A program made the position numbers and the translations under genes. The notes beneath the pieces were generated by a model. That model did not search any database. It saw only the letters and a list, made by a program, of their open reading frames with translations, and had not been told where the DNA came from. This document shows, one piece after another, positions 46,290 through 55,908 of a DNA stretch of 64,000 bases (within the stretch, counting starts at the first letter, position 1; each line of letters starts with the position of its first letter). The stretch is from Gemmatimonadota bacterium (GTDB taxonomy: Bacteria > Gemmatimonadota > Gemmatimonadetes > Gemmatimonadales > Gemmatimonadaceae), in NCBI GenBank assembly GCA_023249375.1, contig JAHFCT010000008.1, positions 1 to 64,000 of the forward strand, given 5' to 3'.

Positions 46290-46886
46290 TCACGTCGGCT
46301 GGTCGAGATCCCACTCGTCCGGGTTCCAGCCCATCTTGTAGAACCCGAAGTGGCGCGTCATCACGTAGATGAACGCGATGTTGATGACGACGGCGCCCCA
46401 CGCGTACAGCGCCCCGAACTGCGGCAGCAGCCATTGCGACGCGGCGCCGATCCACGAGAGGACGAAGCCGCCGACTTCGACCCAACTCTTGCGCACCATG
46501 TAATCGCGCAGTTCGCCCTGGTAGCGCTTCTGGCGCAGTGCCAGCGAGTACTTGACCCACGCGAGGAAGTATGAGCCGCCCGTGATGATGAACCAGGCGA
46601 CGGGACTCTGCAGCTGGTTCGCGAGGCTGGTCAGCATGACGAGCATGCCGGCGTCCCAGAGCGTGCGCAGCGGATCCGACGTCGGGCCGACGTGGTAGAG
46701 CACGTAGTTGGCGCCGTAGTGCCAGTGCACGAGGACGACGACGGTGGCCGCGAAGAATCCCCAGTCGGTGACGCCCGAAAGATCCGGGATCTGCGTCACC
46801 GCCCTGAAGAGCGCCAGGCCGATGCCCAGCGTCATCAGATTGGACTGTTGGTTCTGAATGTGGCGATGCAGGCCGGACTGGCTCAT
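46290..46886 (-). CDS. Multi-pass membrane protein of unknown function
   Basis: The 198 aa product starts MSQSGLHRHIQNQQSNLMTL and contains about five hydrophobic segments, ending in HFGFYKMGWNPDEWDLDQPT. No family motif was recognised. ATG 46886 overlaps the stop of the glycosyltransferase gene as ATGA, so the two are coupled; the longer upstream frame is a shadow of that gene. It may help anchor or assist the glycosyltransferase at the membrane, but this is only suggested by context. Confidence 0.6.
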   Translation of the reverse strand: MSQSGLHRHIQNQQSNLMTLGIGLALFRAVTQIPDLSGVTDWGFFAATVVVLVHWHYGANYVLYHVGPTSDPLRTLWDAGMLVMLTSLANQLQSPVAWFIITGGSYFLAWVKYSLALRQKRYQGELRDYMVRKSWVEVGGFVLSWIGAASQWLLPQFGALYAWGAVVINIAFIYVMTRHFGFYKMGWNPDEWDLDQPT

Positions 46887-48031
46887 GGTCGACGCTCCTC
46901 GATCAGTCGCTGAAAGCTCTCGGTCATACGCCGCGCCATCAAGGGCGCGGCGTATTCTGCCGCCCGGGCCTTCCCCTGTTCGCCCTTGGCTTTGCGCAGC
47001 TCCGCGTCGTGCATCAGCCGAGTCAGGGTCGTCGCCATGCTCTCCGGATCGTTCTCGCAGAACAGGCCGCCGCGCTCGCCTTCCATCACCTCGGCGGTGC
47101 CCATCGCGGGGACGATGACGCACGGCACGCCGAGTGCCATGGCTTCGAGCAAGGCGAGGCCCTGCGTCTCGGAGAGCGACGCGAAGAGAAACGCATCGGC
47201 CTGGCCCAACGCATCGACGACGGTGTCGTGACTGACCATGCCCTTGAACAGCACTCGGTCCGCGAGGCCGGCGTCTCGGGCCAGCGCCTCGTACGCGGCG
47301 CGACGCGGGCCATCGCCCAGCAGCACGAGCGTGCCTTCGCCGCCGCGCTTCGCGTAGATCGCGAACGCGCGAACGACGGTGGCGAGGTTCTTCTCTTCGC
47401 CGAGCCGGCAGACCGAGAGCAGGAGCGGCTGGTGCACGCCGAGCCCCCACTCGTGCTTCAGGTCGCGACCCGACGGTCGGAGGCGTGCCACGTCCACGCC
47501 CGACGGCAGCACCTCGATGGGCGTGCGCGTGCCGTAGCGGAGCAGCGCGTCACGGATTGGCGTGCTGGGCGCGAGCACCTTGTCGTAGCGGTTGGTCAGC
47601 GTGCGCGTGACGGCCTCGTTGGCCCAGCGCCAGAATGCGGCGGGGCCCGGCGCGTAGTGCAGATAGTGCTCGTTGTACGTGTGGTATGTGAGCACGGCCG
47701 GCAGGTGCTGACGCCACGCGAGGTAGAGACCCATGGATCCCACGCCGAACGGGCTGTGGCTGTGCACGATGTCGAGGTTCAGCGCGCGCATATTCCGCAG
47801 GCTGAAGTTGACGCCCCACGGAACGACCAGCTTGTACTCGGGATACGGCGGGTACGGCAGGTTGCGAAAGCGATAGACGCGCGGACCGTCCGGCGCGGCC
47901 TTCGCGTAGTGCGGCGCGAAGATGTGCACCTCGTGCCCCAGGGCCTCCAGCTCGCGCCGGAAGACGCGCACCGAGGTAACCACGCCGTCGATCGCCGGTT
48001 CCCACGTGTCGGTGAAGACGCCGATGCGCAT
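46883..48031 (-). CDS. Family 4 glycosyltransferase (glycolipid-type)
   Basis: The 382 aa GT-B protein begins MRIGVFTDTWEPAIDGVVTS, has IVHSHSPFGVG and TYHTYNEHYLHY in the acceptor domain, and donor motifs VLPSGVDVARLRP, LLSVCRLGEEKN and the E-x7-E region SETQGLALLEAMALG. The opening and overall pattern resemble bacterial diacylglycerol glucosyltransferases and phosphatidylinositol mannosyltransferases that build membrane glycolipids. Its stop overlaps the start of a membrane protein. Proximity to phosphate genes suggests glycolipid synthesis, an inference. Confidence 0.82.
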   Translation of the reverse strand: MRIGVFTDTWEPAIDGVVTSVRVFRRELEALGHEVHIFAPHYAKAAPDGPRVYRFRNLPYPPYPEYKLVVPWGVNFSLRNMRALNLDIVHSHSPFGVGSMGLYLAWRQHLPAVLTYHTYNEHYLHYAPGPAAFWRWANEAVTRTLTNRYDKVLAPSTPIRDALLRYGTRTPIEVLPSGVDVARLRPSGRDLKHEWGLGVHQPLLLSVCRLGEEKNLATVVRAFAIYAKRGGEGTLVLLGDGPRRAAYEALARDAGLADRVLFKGMVSHDTVVDALGQADAFLFASLSETQGLALLEAMALGVPCVIVPAMGTAEVMEGERGGLFCENDPESMATTLTRLMHDAELRKAKGEQGKARAAEYAAPLMARRMTESFQRLIEERRP

Positions 48032-48112
48032 CAGCGGCGGCGAGGCTGCGCGTGGGCAGCGGGGAATGATGAAATACGCATGACGACCTTAAGCATAGCC
48101 GCCGCACGGCCG

Positions 48113-49168
48113 TCAGCGCTCGCCGAGCACCTGCCGGTAGAGCCGCGTGAGATCGTCCGCCACCGAGGTGGTGTCGTAGCGACGCACGGCGTTCATCCCG
48201 CGCGCCCCATACTCCTGCCGCAGTGACTCGGAGCATTTCAGCGCGCGGAGATGCGCGGTGAAACCTTCGACGCCATCGGCCGCGAGATAATGTCCGCCAA
48301 AGCTCTCGCGGTAGGTCGCGAGATCGCGCAGCACGAGCGGCACTTCGCAGGCGGCCGCTTCGGCGATGGCGAGGCCAAAGGTCTCCTGGAGCGACGGGAA
48401 GAAGAACACGTCGGCGGCGTTGTAGAACTCGGGCATCTCGTGCAGTTCAAAGACGCCAGGGAAGGTCACGTTGGGCGGCGCATGGCTCACGAGGTGCTTC
48501 ACGCGGAAGTAGCTCTCGGACGCCACGGAGAACGGAATCTCCCCTACCCAAACAAATCTCTGCTCCGGATTCTGCCGGGCCACCTCGATGAAATCAAAGA
48601 AACCCTTCCGCGGAATGATCTGGCCGACGCAGAGCACCACATGGTCCGCGTCCGTGAATCCGAGTTTTCGGCGGCCGCTCGCCCGCAGCTCCGCCGAGCG
48701 CGAGAAGCGCGAAAGGTCCATGGGGAGCGAGACCACGGTCATCGGCCGGCGGACGCCCATCTTTGCGAGGTACGTGCGCAGTTGCTCCGTCATGCAGATG
48801 ACCGCGTCGGCGGAGTTGAAATACATGACGAGGTACGACGTGAAAATTGGAAGCCAGACGCCGGTTCCCATCACTTGTCCCACCAGCGTGTCGGGGATGG
48901 CGTGGGCGTGAATGACCCGCTTGCCGCGGTGCAGCCACTTCATGAGCCAATAGAGCGGCCCAAACGTGTGGGCATGCAGAATGGCGTACGGCCCAAAGGA
49001 ATTCGCCTTGACGCGGAACGCCCCCGTGGCCCGCATCATCGACAGCGTGTTGAGAAAGGCCGTGTGCACGCCGTTGCCCTGGAATCCGAATGCCGACTCG
49101 GAGAGGTAGTTCACGATGGGTGCCGCCTGCGGCGGCCGGGAATCGGCGGCGTGTCGTTCAGCCATCAT
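48113..49168 (-). CDS. Family 4 glycosyltransferase
   Basis: The 351 aa product starts MMAERHAADS, then IVNYLSESAFGFQGNGVHTAF. It has LHAHTFGPLYWLMKWLHRGKRVIH (a GT-B acceptor-domain pattern), VLCVGQIIPRKGFFDF and the donor motif FPSLQETFGLAIAEAAACEVP (an E-x7-E type). It resembles GT4 enzymes that act on lipids or cell-surface glycans. The start is ATG 49168 or 49165. It lies 82 bases upstream of the other GT4 gene, in the same direction, so they could act in sequence. Confidence 0.8.
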   Translation of the reverse strand: MMAERHAADSRPPQAAPIVNYLSESAFGFQGNGVHTAFLNTLSMMRATGAFRVKANSFGPYAILHAHTFGPLYWLMKWLHRGKRVIHAHAIPDTLVGQVMGTGVWLPIFTSYLVMYFNSADAVICMTEQLRTYLAKMGVRRPMTVVSLPMDLSRFSRSAELRASGRRKLGFTDADHVVLCVGQIIPRKGFFDFIEVARQNPEQRFVWVGEIPFSVASESYFRVKHLVSHAPPNVTFPGVFELHEMPEFYNAADVFFFPSLQETFGLAIAEAAACEVPLVLRDLATYRESFGGHYLAADGVEGFTAHLRALKCSESLRQEYGARGMNAVRRYDTTSVADDLTRLYRQVLGER

Positions 49169-49438
49169 GGGTGCGTTGGCATCGGGAGAGGGATGCGGCG
49201 CGTGGCGTCGGCGGTTTGTGCACGCCCATACGCTAGAGCCGAACCGATCAGATCGCCAGCGACACGTCGAACGCGCATCGACGGCTTTTGCGATCTTGTC
49301 TCGCGAGCGGCCGAGGCTGGTCGCACCTTTCGGTGCATGAAACCCGATTGCCGCGCCGCGGGTAGTGGGCTGGTGGTCGACGACGCGCGGCTGGCGGACC
49401 CTGCCCGCTGCTCGTTTCCGGTGCGATATTTCACCTGA

Positions 49439-49990
49439 ATGCGAGTTCCACTCCTCCTCCGCCTGCACGCCCACGACCGGGCGCTCTTCAGCCGCTTCGC
49501 GCTCACGGACGACGCGCCGCGGTGGACGATGCGCGGGTGGCTGGCCATCACGCACCTCGGCGGCGCGACGGCCACGATCATCGCCGTGCTCCTGCCGCTA
49601 CTCGGCTTGCCGCTGACCGCCTACCACGCGGTGCTCAAGCCGTACCACGCCGTGGCGCTCGGCGCGTGGTCGCTGCTGCTGTCGCACCTTGCGGTGCAGA
49701 TCGTGAAGCGAAACACCGTACGGCCGCGACCAGACGTGGCGATCCAGGGGAACTCGCTCGTCTACGCGCCGGATCGTTTTTCCTTCCCGTCGGGACACGC
49801 GAGCTCGGCCATGACGGTGGCGTGCGTCTATAGCCTGCAGATGCCACCGTACGCGATGCTATTCATTGCGATTGCCGTGCTCATCGGGATGTCGAGGGTC
49901 CGACTGGGCGTGCATTTCTTCAGCGACGTGATCGCCGGACAGGCGATCAGCATTGCCACGGTGCTCGGCGCGTGGGCTGTGCTGCGCTGA
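49439..49990 (+). CDS. PAP2-family membrane phosphatase
   Basis: Members dephosphorylate lipid phosphates such as phosphatidic acid or undecaprenyl pyrophosphate at the membrane. The 183 aa protein has about five membrane segments and all three motifs: KRNTVRPRP (KX6RP), FPSGHASSA (PSGH) and SRVRLGVHFFSDV (SRX5HX3D). A GATATT hexamer lies 8 bases before the ATG at 49439. Convergent with ppx and divergent from the GT4 pair, it could free diacylglycerol for glycolipid synthesis; peptidoglycan lipid recycling is an alternative. Confidence 0.9.
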   Translation: MRVPLLLRLHAHDRALFSRFALTDDAPRWTMRGWLAITHLGGATATIIAVLLPLLGLPLTAYHAVLKPYHAVALGAWSLLLSHLAVQIVKRNTVRPRPDVAIQGNSLVYAPDRFSFPSGHASSAMTVACVYSLQMPPYAMLFIAIAVLIGMSRVRLGVHFFSDVIAGQAISIATVLGAWAVLR

Positions 49991-50010
49991 GGAATTGAGG
50001 CGGCGGCTGG

Positions 50011-51633
50011 TTACTCGCCGTCGGCGTCACCCACCACCGAGCCGTCGGGTGCGACAATCTCCACGGGTGCGCCGGCCATCTCTTCCAACAGTTCGCGCTT
50101 GCGGTTGGCGCCCCACAGTTCGAGCCGCATCGTCGGAGCCTTCTCCGCGGCGTGTGCGGTGATGCGCATGGCGCGGCGCATCCAGCGCACGCGAATGCGC
50201 TCGACGGCGGCCGCGTGCCCCCGGTCGAATCCGTCCGCGACCCGCAGGATGGCAGCCAGCCGCTGAATGCGCTCGCGCGTGTCGCGGTCGAGCTTGCCGA
50301 ATGCCTCGTGCTTTCGCCGATCCGGAACGGCGCCGCGATGGTAGCGCGCGACATGCGCCACGATGGTCTGCTCGGCGGGCGTCATGCCGAGGAAGTCGGC
50401 ATGCTGGATCAGGTGAAGCGAGTGCTTGTGATGCTGCTGGTAGTTGATGTGGTAGCCGACGTCGTGCAGCAGCGCGGCGTCGGCAAGGAGGGCGCGGTCG
50501 GCGCTGGTGCAGCCGAGGCGCAGGCCGACCGAATCGAACAGCTGGAGCGCGAGCCGTTGCACCTGCCGGGCGTGCGGTTCCTCGTAGTGACAACGTTCGG
50601 CGAATTCGCGCACGGAGCGTTCGCGCGCCTCGCCGGGATCGCTGACCACCGGCGTGATGCGTGCGACGTCGAGGAGGAGGCCTTCGCGAATGCCGTAGGC
50701 CGACGCGACGAAGCCGCGCGGGTCGATGCGTTCGCAGACTTCAGCGGCCACCGCGAGGCCTGCGACAATGATGTCGGCTCGCCCGGCGTTGAGGCCGGGG
50801 ATGCCAAGCCGCTCCTCGGGAGCGAGTTCCTGCAACATCTCGAGAATGATCTCGATCTCATGCCACGGCATGCGCGTGCCGTGCACGGTGTGCGCCACGC
50901 GCACACCCTGCCGTGCGAGATACATGCCGGCGAGGTTCGTGAAGGTGCCGCCTGAGCCAATGACCTCGGCGCCGCGCCAGTCGCGCACGGGAAGGGTGTT
51001 TCGCAGATCCTCGCGTACCGCCTTGCGGAGCTTCTTCACGCCCTTGGCGCCGGGGCGGTCGCGCAGGAACTGTTCGGTGAGGCGCACGGCGCCAAACGGC
51101 AGCGACACGAAGCGCTCGACGATACCTTCGGCCGCGAGCGCGAACTCGAGGGAACCGCCGCCGATGTCCATGACGACGGCGCGGCCGCGGCCGAGGTCGA
51201 AGTGAGCGAGTGCGCTGCGAAAGGCGAGGCGCGCCTCTTCTTCGCCGCCGAGCAGACGCACGCGCAGTCCTGCGGTCTCCTTGATGCGGCGCAGAAACGC
51301 CGAGCCGTTCGAGGCGCCGCGCACCGCAGACGTTGCCACCGCCTCAATGCGCTTGCACCCGAGCTGGCGCGCCAGCGTGGCCATGCGCGTCAGCGACTCG
51401 ACCGCCAGACGCATTGGTTCGTCGCCGAGCGCGCCCGATTCCTGCAGGCCCGTCTGCAACCGCGGCGCGGCCTTCATCTCGTCGATGACCCGGATGGCGC
51501 CGTGAGCCGAGACATCGGCGACGATCTGCCGAATGGAGTTCGAGCCGATGTCGATAGCCGCAATGCGCTGCGTCCCCTCGTCGCGCGCGGGGCGCGCGGG
51601 CGTGGTGTGCAGGCGAAGCGGCGGAGTTGTCAC
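50011..51633 (-). CDS. ppx: Exopolyphosphatase/guanosine pentaphosphatase (Ppx/GppA) with HD domain
   Basis: Ppx hydrolyses polyphosphate from the chain end. The 540 aa protein has the acetate/sugar-kinase/Hsp70-like fold: phosphate-1 loop IAAIDIGSNSIRQIV, VVMDIGGGSLEFAL and VIGSGGTFTNLAGMY, then an HD-type helical domain (LLHDVGYHINYQQHH with the HD pair, about 330-540). A GppA-like activity on pppGpp is possible. It is the last gene after phoU on the same strand, 61 bases downstream of phoU's stop, and links polyphosphate use to the Pst system. Confidence 0.93.
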   Translation of the reverse strand: MTTPPLRLHTTPARPARDEGTQRIAAIDIGSNSIRQIVADVSAHGAIRVIDEMKAAPRLQTGLQESGALGDEPMRLAVESLTRMATLARQLGCKRIEAVATSAVRGASNGSAFLRRIKETAGLRVRLLGGEEEARLAFRSALAHFDLGRGRAVVMDIGGGSLEFALAAEGIVERFVSLPFGAVRLTEQFLRDRPGAKGVKKLRKAVREDLRNTLPVRDWRGAEVIGSGGTFTNLAGMYLARQGVRVAHTVHGTRMPWHEIEIILEMLQELAPEERLGIPGLNAGRADIIVAGLAVAAEVCERIDPRGFVASAYGIREGLLLDVARITPVVSDPGEARERSVREFAERCHYEEPHARQVQRLALQLFDSVGLRLGCTSADRALLADAALLHDVGYHINYQQHHKHSLHLIQHADFLGMTPAEQTIVAHVARYHRGAVPDRRKHEAFGKLDRDTRERIQRLAAILRVADGFDRGHAAAVERIRVRWMRRAMRITAHAAEKAPTMRLELWGANRKRELLEEMAGAPVEIVAPDGSVVGDADGE

Positions 51634-51694
51634 TCGGGCGGCTCGGGGCTCGGGGGTGCCCCAACGCTAACGCCGGTCCGCAGCGATGGAAACC

Positions 51695-52390
51695 TCAGGG
51701 CCGCGCCTCGTCTTCGGCGTGATGCTTGATCTGCTTCCCCTCGGCGAGAAAGACGGCGTCCTCCCCGATGTTCGTGGCGAGATCGGCCACGCGCTCGAGA
51801 TTGCGGCTCACGAGCAGCAATTCGAGTCCGGGGTTGATCGTGCGCGGATCGGCCATCATGTGCGTGAGCAGCACGCGGAACAGCGAATCATGCATGGCGT
51901 CCACTTCGTCGTCGCGCCGGCAGACATCGCGTCCCAAGGCACCGTCGCCGCGCACGAACGCATCGAGCGCATCGGCCAGCATGCGTCGCGCGCGGAGCGC
52001 CATTTCGGCCATCGACGGCTGCGGCGTGACCCGCGTGGAGAGTTCGTGCAGGCGCAGCGAACTCTGCGCGATGTTCACGGCGTGATCGCCGACGCGCTCC
52101 AGATCGCTGGTCACCTTGATGGCGCTCACGAGAAAGCGCAGGTCGCGCGCCATGGGCTGCTGCAGGGCGAGCAGCTCGACCGCCAGCTGTTCGACTTCGA
52201 GCTCCAGCCGATCGATGTCACGGTCGGCTTCAATGACGGCCTCTGCCTTCGCCGGATCGCGGGTCAGGAGCGCGTCCATGGCGAGCGCGACGAGTTCCTC
52301 GGCGCGCGCCGACATTTCGAGGAGGCGTTGCTTGAGCGTCCCGAGCTGGTCGTGAAAGTGGCGAAAGCCGGACGTGGGCTCGGCGGTCAT
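51695..52390 (-). CDS. phoU: PhoU, negative regulator of the Pho regulon
   Basis: PhoU bridges the Pst transporter and the PhoR kinase and represses the regulon when phosphate is plentiful. The 231 aa all-helical protein has two three-helix repeats with the metal-binding signatures [15 protein letters not shown] and [15 protein letters not shown], and [24 protein letters not shown] 52390 overlaps the stop of pstB as ATGA. It is the standard final gene of a pst operon. Confidence 0.95.
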   Translation of the reverse strand: MTAEPTSGFRHFHDQLGTLKQRLLEMSARAEELVALAMDALLTRDPAKAEAVIEADRDIDRLELEVEQLAVELLALQQPMARDLRFLVSAIKVTSDLERVGDHAVNIAQSSLRLHELSTRVTPQPSMAEMALRARRMLADALDAFVRGDGALGRDVCRRDDEVDAMHDSLFRVLLTHMMADPRTINPGLELLLVSRNLERVADLATNIGEDAVFLAEGKQIKHHAEDEARP

Positions 52391-53154
52391 CCGAATCTCC
52401 CGGTGATGTACGCTTCGGTGCGCTCCTCGCGGGGGGCCGTGAAGAGCTGGTCGGTGGGGCCGTGCTCAACGAGCCGCCCCAGATAGAAGAACGCGGTGCG
52501 GTCGGAGACGCGCGCGGCCTGCTGCAAGTTGTGCGTCACGATGACGATGGTGAGCTCCTGCTTGAGTTCCCATAGCAGCTCTTCGATGCGCTGCGTGGCG
52601 ATGGGGTCGAGCGCCGAGCACGGCTCGTCCAGCAGCAGCACTTCGGGTTCATTGGCGAGCGCGCGGGCAATGCACAGCCGCTGCTGCTGGCCGCCGGAGA
52701 GTCCGGTGGCACTCTGGCGCAGGCGGTCCTTCACTTCATCCCACAGCGCGGAACGGCGCAGCGCCTGCTCCACCAGATCATCCGTCGCGCTGCGCGAAAG
52801 GTGGCGATTGAGACGCGGGCCGTACGCCACATTGTCGTAGATGGACTTGGGGAACGGGTTGGAGCGCTGGAAGACCATCCCGATGCGCTGGCGCAGCAAC
52901 ACCACGTCGACGCCGCGGTCGAGCACGTCATCGCCGTCGAGCAAGATGCGTCCCGTGCTGCGCGTACCCGGCTGCAGGTCGTGCATCCGGTTGATGCTGC
53001 GCAGAAAGGTGCTCTTGCCGCATCCGGACGGGCCGATGAGCGCGGTGACCGTCTGCGGTGCGATGTCGAACGCAATGTCGTGCAGCGCCTGCTGGGCGCC
53101 GTACCAGAACGAGAACTGCTCGACGGCGAGGGCGCCGGTGATGGTAGCGCTCAT
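52387..53154 (-). CDS. pstB: Phosphate ABC transporter ATPase PstB (first copy from phoU side)
   Basis: PstB supplies energy for high-affinity phosphate import. The 255 aa protein has Walker [21 protein letters not shown], the Q-loop [17 protein letters not shown], signature [15 protein letters not shown], Walker [14 protein letters not shown] (the PstB-typical variant) and the H-loop [16 protein letters not shown]. It ends [16 protein letters not shown] 53154 overlaps the stop of the second pstB. It is the more canonical of two tandem copies. Confidence 0.95.
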   Translation of the reverse strand: MSATITGALAVEQFSFWYGAQQALHDIAFDIAPQTVTALIGPSGCGKSTFLRSINRMHDLQPGTRSTGRILLDGDDVLDRGVDVVLLRQRIGMVFQRSNPFPKSIYDNVAYGPRLNRHLSRSATDDLVEQALRRSALWDEVKDRLRQSATGLSGGQQQRLCIARALANEPEVLLLDEPCSALDPIATQRIEELLWELKQELTIVIVTHNLQQAARVSDRTAFFYLGRLVEHGPTDQLFTAPREERTEAYITGRFG

Positions 53155-53996
53155 CCGAACCGTCCGGTGATGTACGCTTCGGTGCGCTCGTCGGCTGGCG
53201 ACGTGAACAGCCGAGACGTGGGCGCCATTTCCACCAGTTCGCCGAGCAGCATGAACGCGGTGCGGTCGGAGACTCGCGCCGCCTGCTGCATGTTGTGCGT
53301 GACGATCACCACCGTGACGTCGCCGCGCAATTCGTACACGAGCTCTTCCACCTTCTGCGTGCTCAGCGGATCGAGCGAAGCGGTCGGCTCGTCGAGCAGC
53401 AGCACGCGGGGTTTGGTCGCCAGCGCACGGGCGATGCACAGCCGCTGCTGCTGGCCGCCGGAGAGTGCGGTGGCGCTCTCGCTCAACCGGTCCTTCACTT
53501 CGTCCCACAGGGCCGCGCGCCGCAGCGCCCACTCGGCGATGCCGTCCTGCTCACGGCGCGACGGCGCTGAGCGTCCGGCGGCACGGAAGCCGGCAACGAC
53601 GTTGTCGCGGATGGACATGGTGGGAAACGGCGTCGGACGCTGAAAGACCATCCCGATGCGCTTGCGCACTTCGATGGGGTTCACGCCGCGCGTGTAGATG
53701 TCCTTGCCTTCGAGCAGCACTTCTCCCTCGGTGCGGGCGGTCGGCACGGTTTCGTGCATCCGGTTGAGGCAGCGCAGCAATGTGCTCTTGCCGCAGCCGG
53801 ACGGGCCGATGATCGCGGTCACGTGTCCGTCGAGGAAGTCGAGGCTGGCGTCGCGCACGGCGCGGTGCGCGCCAAAGTACGCGTCGAGCGCTCGCACCGA
53901 GACAATGGGCTCGGCGGACGTGGCGGTCGCACCGGCGGGCTCGGCGACGCCGACCCGCACCGACGTCAGCGGTGCGCGCGGCTCAGTCGCTGCCAC
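53151..53996 (-). CDS. pstB: Second phosphate ABC transporter ATPase PstB
   Basis: This 281 aa protein is a second PstB, directly upstream of the first and overlapping it by four bases. It has [52 protein letters not shown], and Walker [14 protein letters not shown], and ends [13 protein letters not shown] like its neighbour. It carries an N-terminal extension of about 25 residues before the ABC domain. The start is uncertain: GTG 53996 overlaps the end of pstA, while longer frames reach 54116. Both copies keep all ATPase motifs, so a heterodimer or separate ATPases is possible. Confidence 0.88.
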   Translation of the reverse strand: MAATEPRAPLTSVRVGVAEPAGATATSAEPIVSVRALDAYFGAHRAVRDASLDFLDGHVTAIIGPSGCGKSTLLRCLNRMHETVPTARTEGEVLLEGKDIYTRGVNPIEVRKRIGMVFQRPTPFPTMSIRDNVVAGFRAAGRSAPSRREQDGIAEWALRRAALWDEVKDRLSESATALSGGQQQRLCIARALATKPRVLLLDEPTASLDPLSTQKVEELVYELRGDVTVVIVTHNMQQAARVSDRTAFMLLGELVEMAPTSRLFTSPADERTEAYITGRFG

Positions 53997-54852
53997 GGGC
54001 AAACCGGGAGCGGGTGGCAAATTTTGCGAGCAGGCTGATGACGAGGACGAGCGCGAGGAGGACGAGCGCGCCGGCCCACGCAAGTACGTGCCACTCGTCG
54101 TAGGGGCTGATGGCATAGGTGAAGATCTGCAGGGGAAGCGCGCTCACCGGCTGCGCGAGAGACGTGGACCAGAACTGGTTGCCAAAGGCGGTGAAGAGCA
54201 GGGGGGCCGTCTCGCCCGCAATGCGGGCGACCGCCACGAGCGCACCGGTGACGATGCCGGGGAGCGCGGTACGGAGCACCACCGTCAGCGACGTGCGCCA
54301 GCGCGGAAAGCCGAGCGCGAGCGCGGCTTCACGCAGCGCGTCGGGCACGAGACGCACCATCTCCTCGGTGGTGCGCGTGACGAGAGGAATCATCATGACG
54401 CCAAGCGCGATGCCGCCGGCGAGCGCCGAGAAGTGCCGCACCGGACGCACGAGAAACTGCCACGCAAAGATGCCAATGACGATTGACGGCAGGCCGTTGA
54501 GCACGTCCGAGAGAAAGCGCACGATCGACGCCACGCGTTCGCCGCGGTGTTCGGCGAGGTAGAGCCCGGCGCCGATGCCGGCTGGCAGTCCGATGAGCGA
54601 GGCAATGCCGATGAGCATCACGGTGCCGGCCATCGCATTCGCCATGCCGCCGCCCGCCTCGCCCACGGGCTTGGGCATCGCGGTGAAGAACGCCCAGTTC
54701 ACCGCTCCCGCGCCCTGCTTGAGGAGGAGGGCGAGAATGAGGAGGAGCGGCAGCGTGGCCAGCAGCGCCGCGATGAGCGTAAGCGTGATCATCGCCGCGC
54801 TGTGTGCGCGCCGCACGCGCATCGAGCGGCGGGAGACGCTGGCCTTCATCAT
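53983..54852 (-). CDS. pstA: Phosphate ABC transporter permease PstA
   Basis: One of the two membrane subunits of the Pst transporter. The 289 aa protein has about six membrane segments and the conserved permease loop [20 protein letters not shown] (coupling EAA-type motif), with [13 protein letters not shown] and [19 protein letters not shown] as PstA family segments. ATG 54852 overlaps the pstC stop as ATGA. It ends within the second pstB's start region. Confidence 0.94.
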   Translation of the reverse strand: MMKASVSRRSMRVRRAHSAAMITLTLIAALLATLPLLLILALLLKQGAGAVNWAFFTAMPKPVGEAGGGMANAMAGTVMLIGIASLIGLPAGIGAGLYLAEHRGERVASIVRFLSDVLNGLPSIVIGIFAWQFLVRPVRHFSALAGGIALGVMMIPLVTRTTEEMVRLVPDALREAALALGFPRWRTSLTVVLRTALPGIVTGALVAVARIAGETAPLLFTAFGNQFWSTSLAQPVSALPLQIFTYAISPYDEWHVLAWAGALVLLALVLVISLLAKFATRSRFARGSD

Positions 54853-55784
54853 CGTCCCTGCCGCTGCACACGCCAGACGAGCCATCGCGCCAGCACATTC
54901 ACCGACAGCGTCACCGCGAGGAGGACGGCGCCGACCGCCATCAGCGAGGAGAGGTGCAGATCGTTGGTTGCTTCGGAGAACTCGTTGGCGATGAGCGAGG
55001 CCATCGTATAGCCGGGCGCAAAGAGCGACGCCGAGATTTCGTGCCGGTTGCCGATCACCATCGTGACGGCCATCGTCTCGCCGAGGGCGCGCCCGAGGCC
55101 CAGGATGACGCCTCCAAGAATGCCGGAGCTTGCATAGGGGAGCACCGCGCCGCGGATCATCTCCCAGCGCGTCGCGCCGAGGGCCAGCGCGGCTTCTCGC
55201 TGCGAGCGCGGGACCGCCATCAGCACTTCGCGCGTCACCGCGCTGATGTACGGCAGCACCATGATGGCGAGAATCAGGCCAGCAGCGAGCATCGAAGGAC
55301 CGTACGCCGGCCCCGAGAAGAACGGCGTGCCGCCGAGGTGCAGCCGATCGGCAAGCAAGGGCATCACGTGTTCGCGGAGCAGCGGTACGAGCACGAAGAT
55401 GCCCCAGAGGCCGTAGACGACGCTGGGGATGGCGGCCAACAGGTCGACGAGAAACGCCACCGGCTGACGCAGCCAGGACGGTGCGAACTCCGAAAGGAAG
55501 ATCGCGACGCCGATGGCCAACGGCGTCGCGACGAGCAGGGCGAGAACGGACGACACGATCGTGCCGTAGATGGCAGGCGCCGCGCCGAACTCACCGGCCA
55601 CGGCATCCCAGCGGCTTGAGGTCAGGAACGAGAAACCAAACGTCTTGAGCGCGGGCCACGCCGCTGCCGCGACCTCAGCGCTGAGCAGCACGAGGAGCAG
55701 CGGAATGCTGAGCGCAAACGCGGTCGTCGCGACGCGGTAGATGCGGTCGCCAACCGAGGCGCCGTGGAGCGGGGTCGAGGACAA
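54849..55784 (-). CDS. pstC: Phosphate ABC transporter permease PstC
   Basis: The partner permease of PstA. The 311 aa protein has an N-terminal cytoplasmic stretch, about six membrane segments, PSVVYGLWGIFVLVP, the EAA-type loop [17 protein letters not shown] and LGRALGETMAVTMVIGN near the C-terminal side. The start is TTG 55784, preceded by CGGAG with 6-base spacing. It is separated from the porin upstream by a strong hairpin and by a Pho-box-like array, so it could be expressed from its own promoter. Confidence 0.94.
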   Translation of the reverse strand: MSSTPLHGASVGDRIYRVATTAFALSIPLLLVLLSAEVAAAAWPALKTFGFSFLTSSRWDAVAGEFGAAPAIYGTIVSSVLALLVATPLAIGVAIFLSEFAPSWLRQPVAFLVDLLAAIPSVVYGLWGIFVLVPLLREHVMPLLADRLHLGGTPFFSGPAYGPSMLAAGLILAIMVLPYISAVTREVLMAVPRSQREAALALGATRWEMIRGAVLPYASSGILGGVILGLGRALGETMAVTMVIGNRHEISASLFAPGYTMASLIANEFSEATNDLHLSSLMAVGAVLLAVTLSVNVLARWLVWRVQRQGR

Positions 55785-55803
55785 TCAGGCTCCGAAAGGA
55801 GTC

Positions 55804-55831
55804 GAGGGCGGCGGAACCGTCCGCCGCCCTC
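55804..55831 (-). terminator. Perfect hairpin between porin gene and pstC
   Basis: GAGGGCGGCGGA and TCCGCCGCCCTC form a 12-bp perfect stem with loop ACCG, 78 bases past the porin stop and 20 bases before the pstC TTG. Without a T tract it may act as a partial terminator or mRNA stabiliser setting relative pstS/porin and pstCAB levels. Confidence 0.55.
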
Positions 55832-55850
55832 ACTGAAACATCCTCAGCAC

Positions 55851-55890
55851 ATGTCACTCTTCTGTGCCTGCCGTGTAACGGATCTGTCAC
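55851..55890. promoter_or_regulatory. Four-unit Pho-box-like direct-repeat array
   Basis: Four heptamers, ATGTCAC, CTGTGCC, GTGTAAC and CTGTCAC, repeat with an exact 11-base period (7 bases plus 4-base spacers), as expected for two tandem Pho boxes bound by PhoB dimers. The array lies between the porin stop and pstC, upstream of pstC. The CTGTCAC orientation is on the plus strand, opposite to the pst genes; on the minus strand the units read GTKACA. Confidence 0.6.
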
Positions 55891-55908
55891 GAACCCGCAG
55901 TGTGCCCT

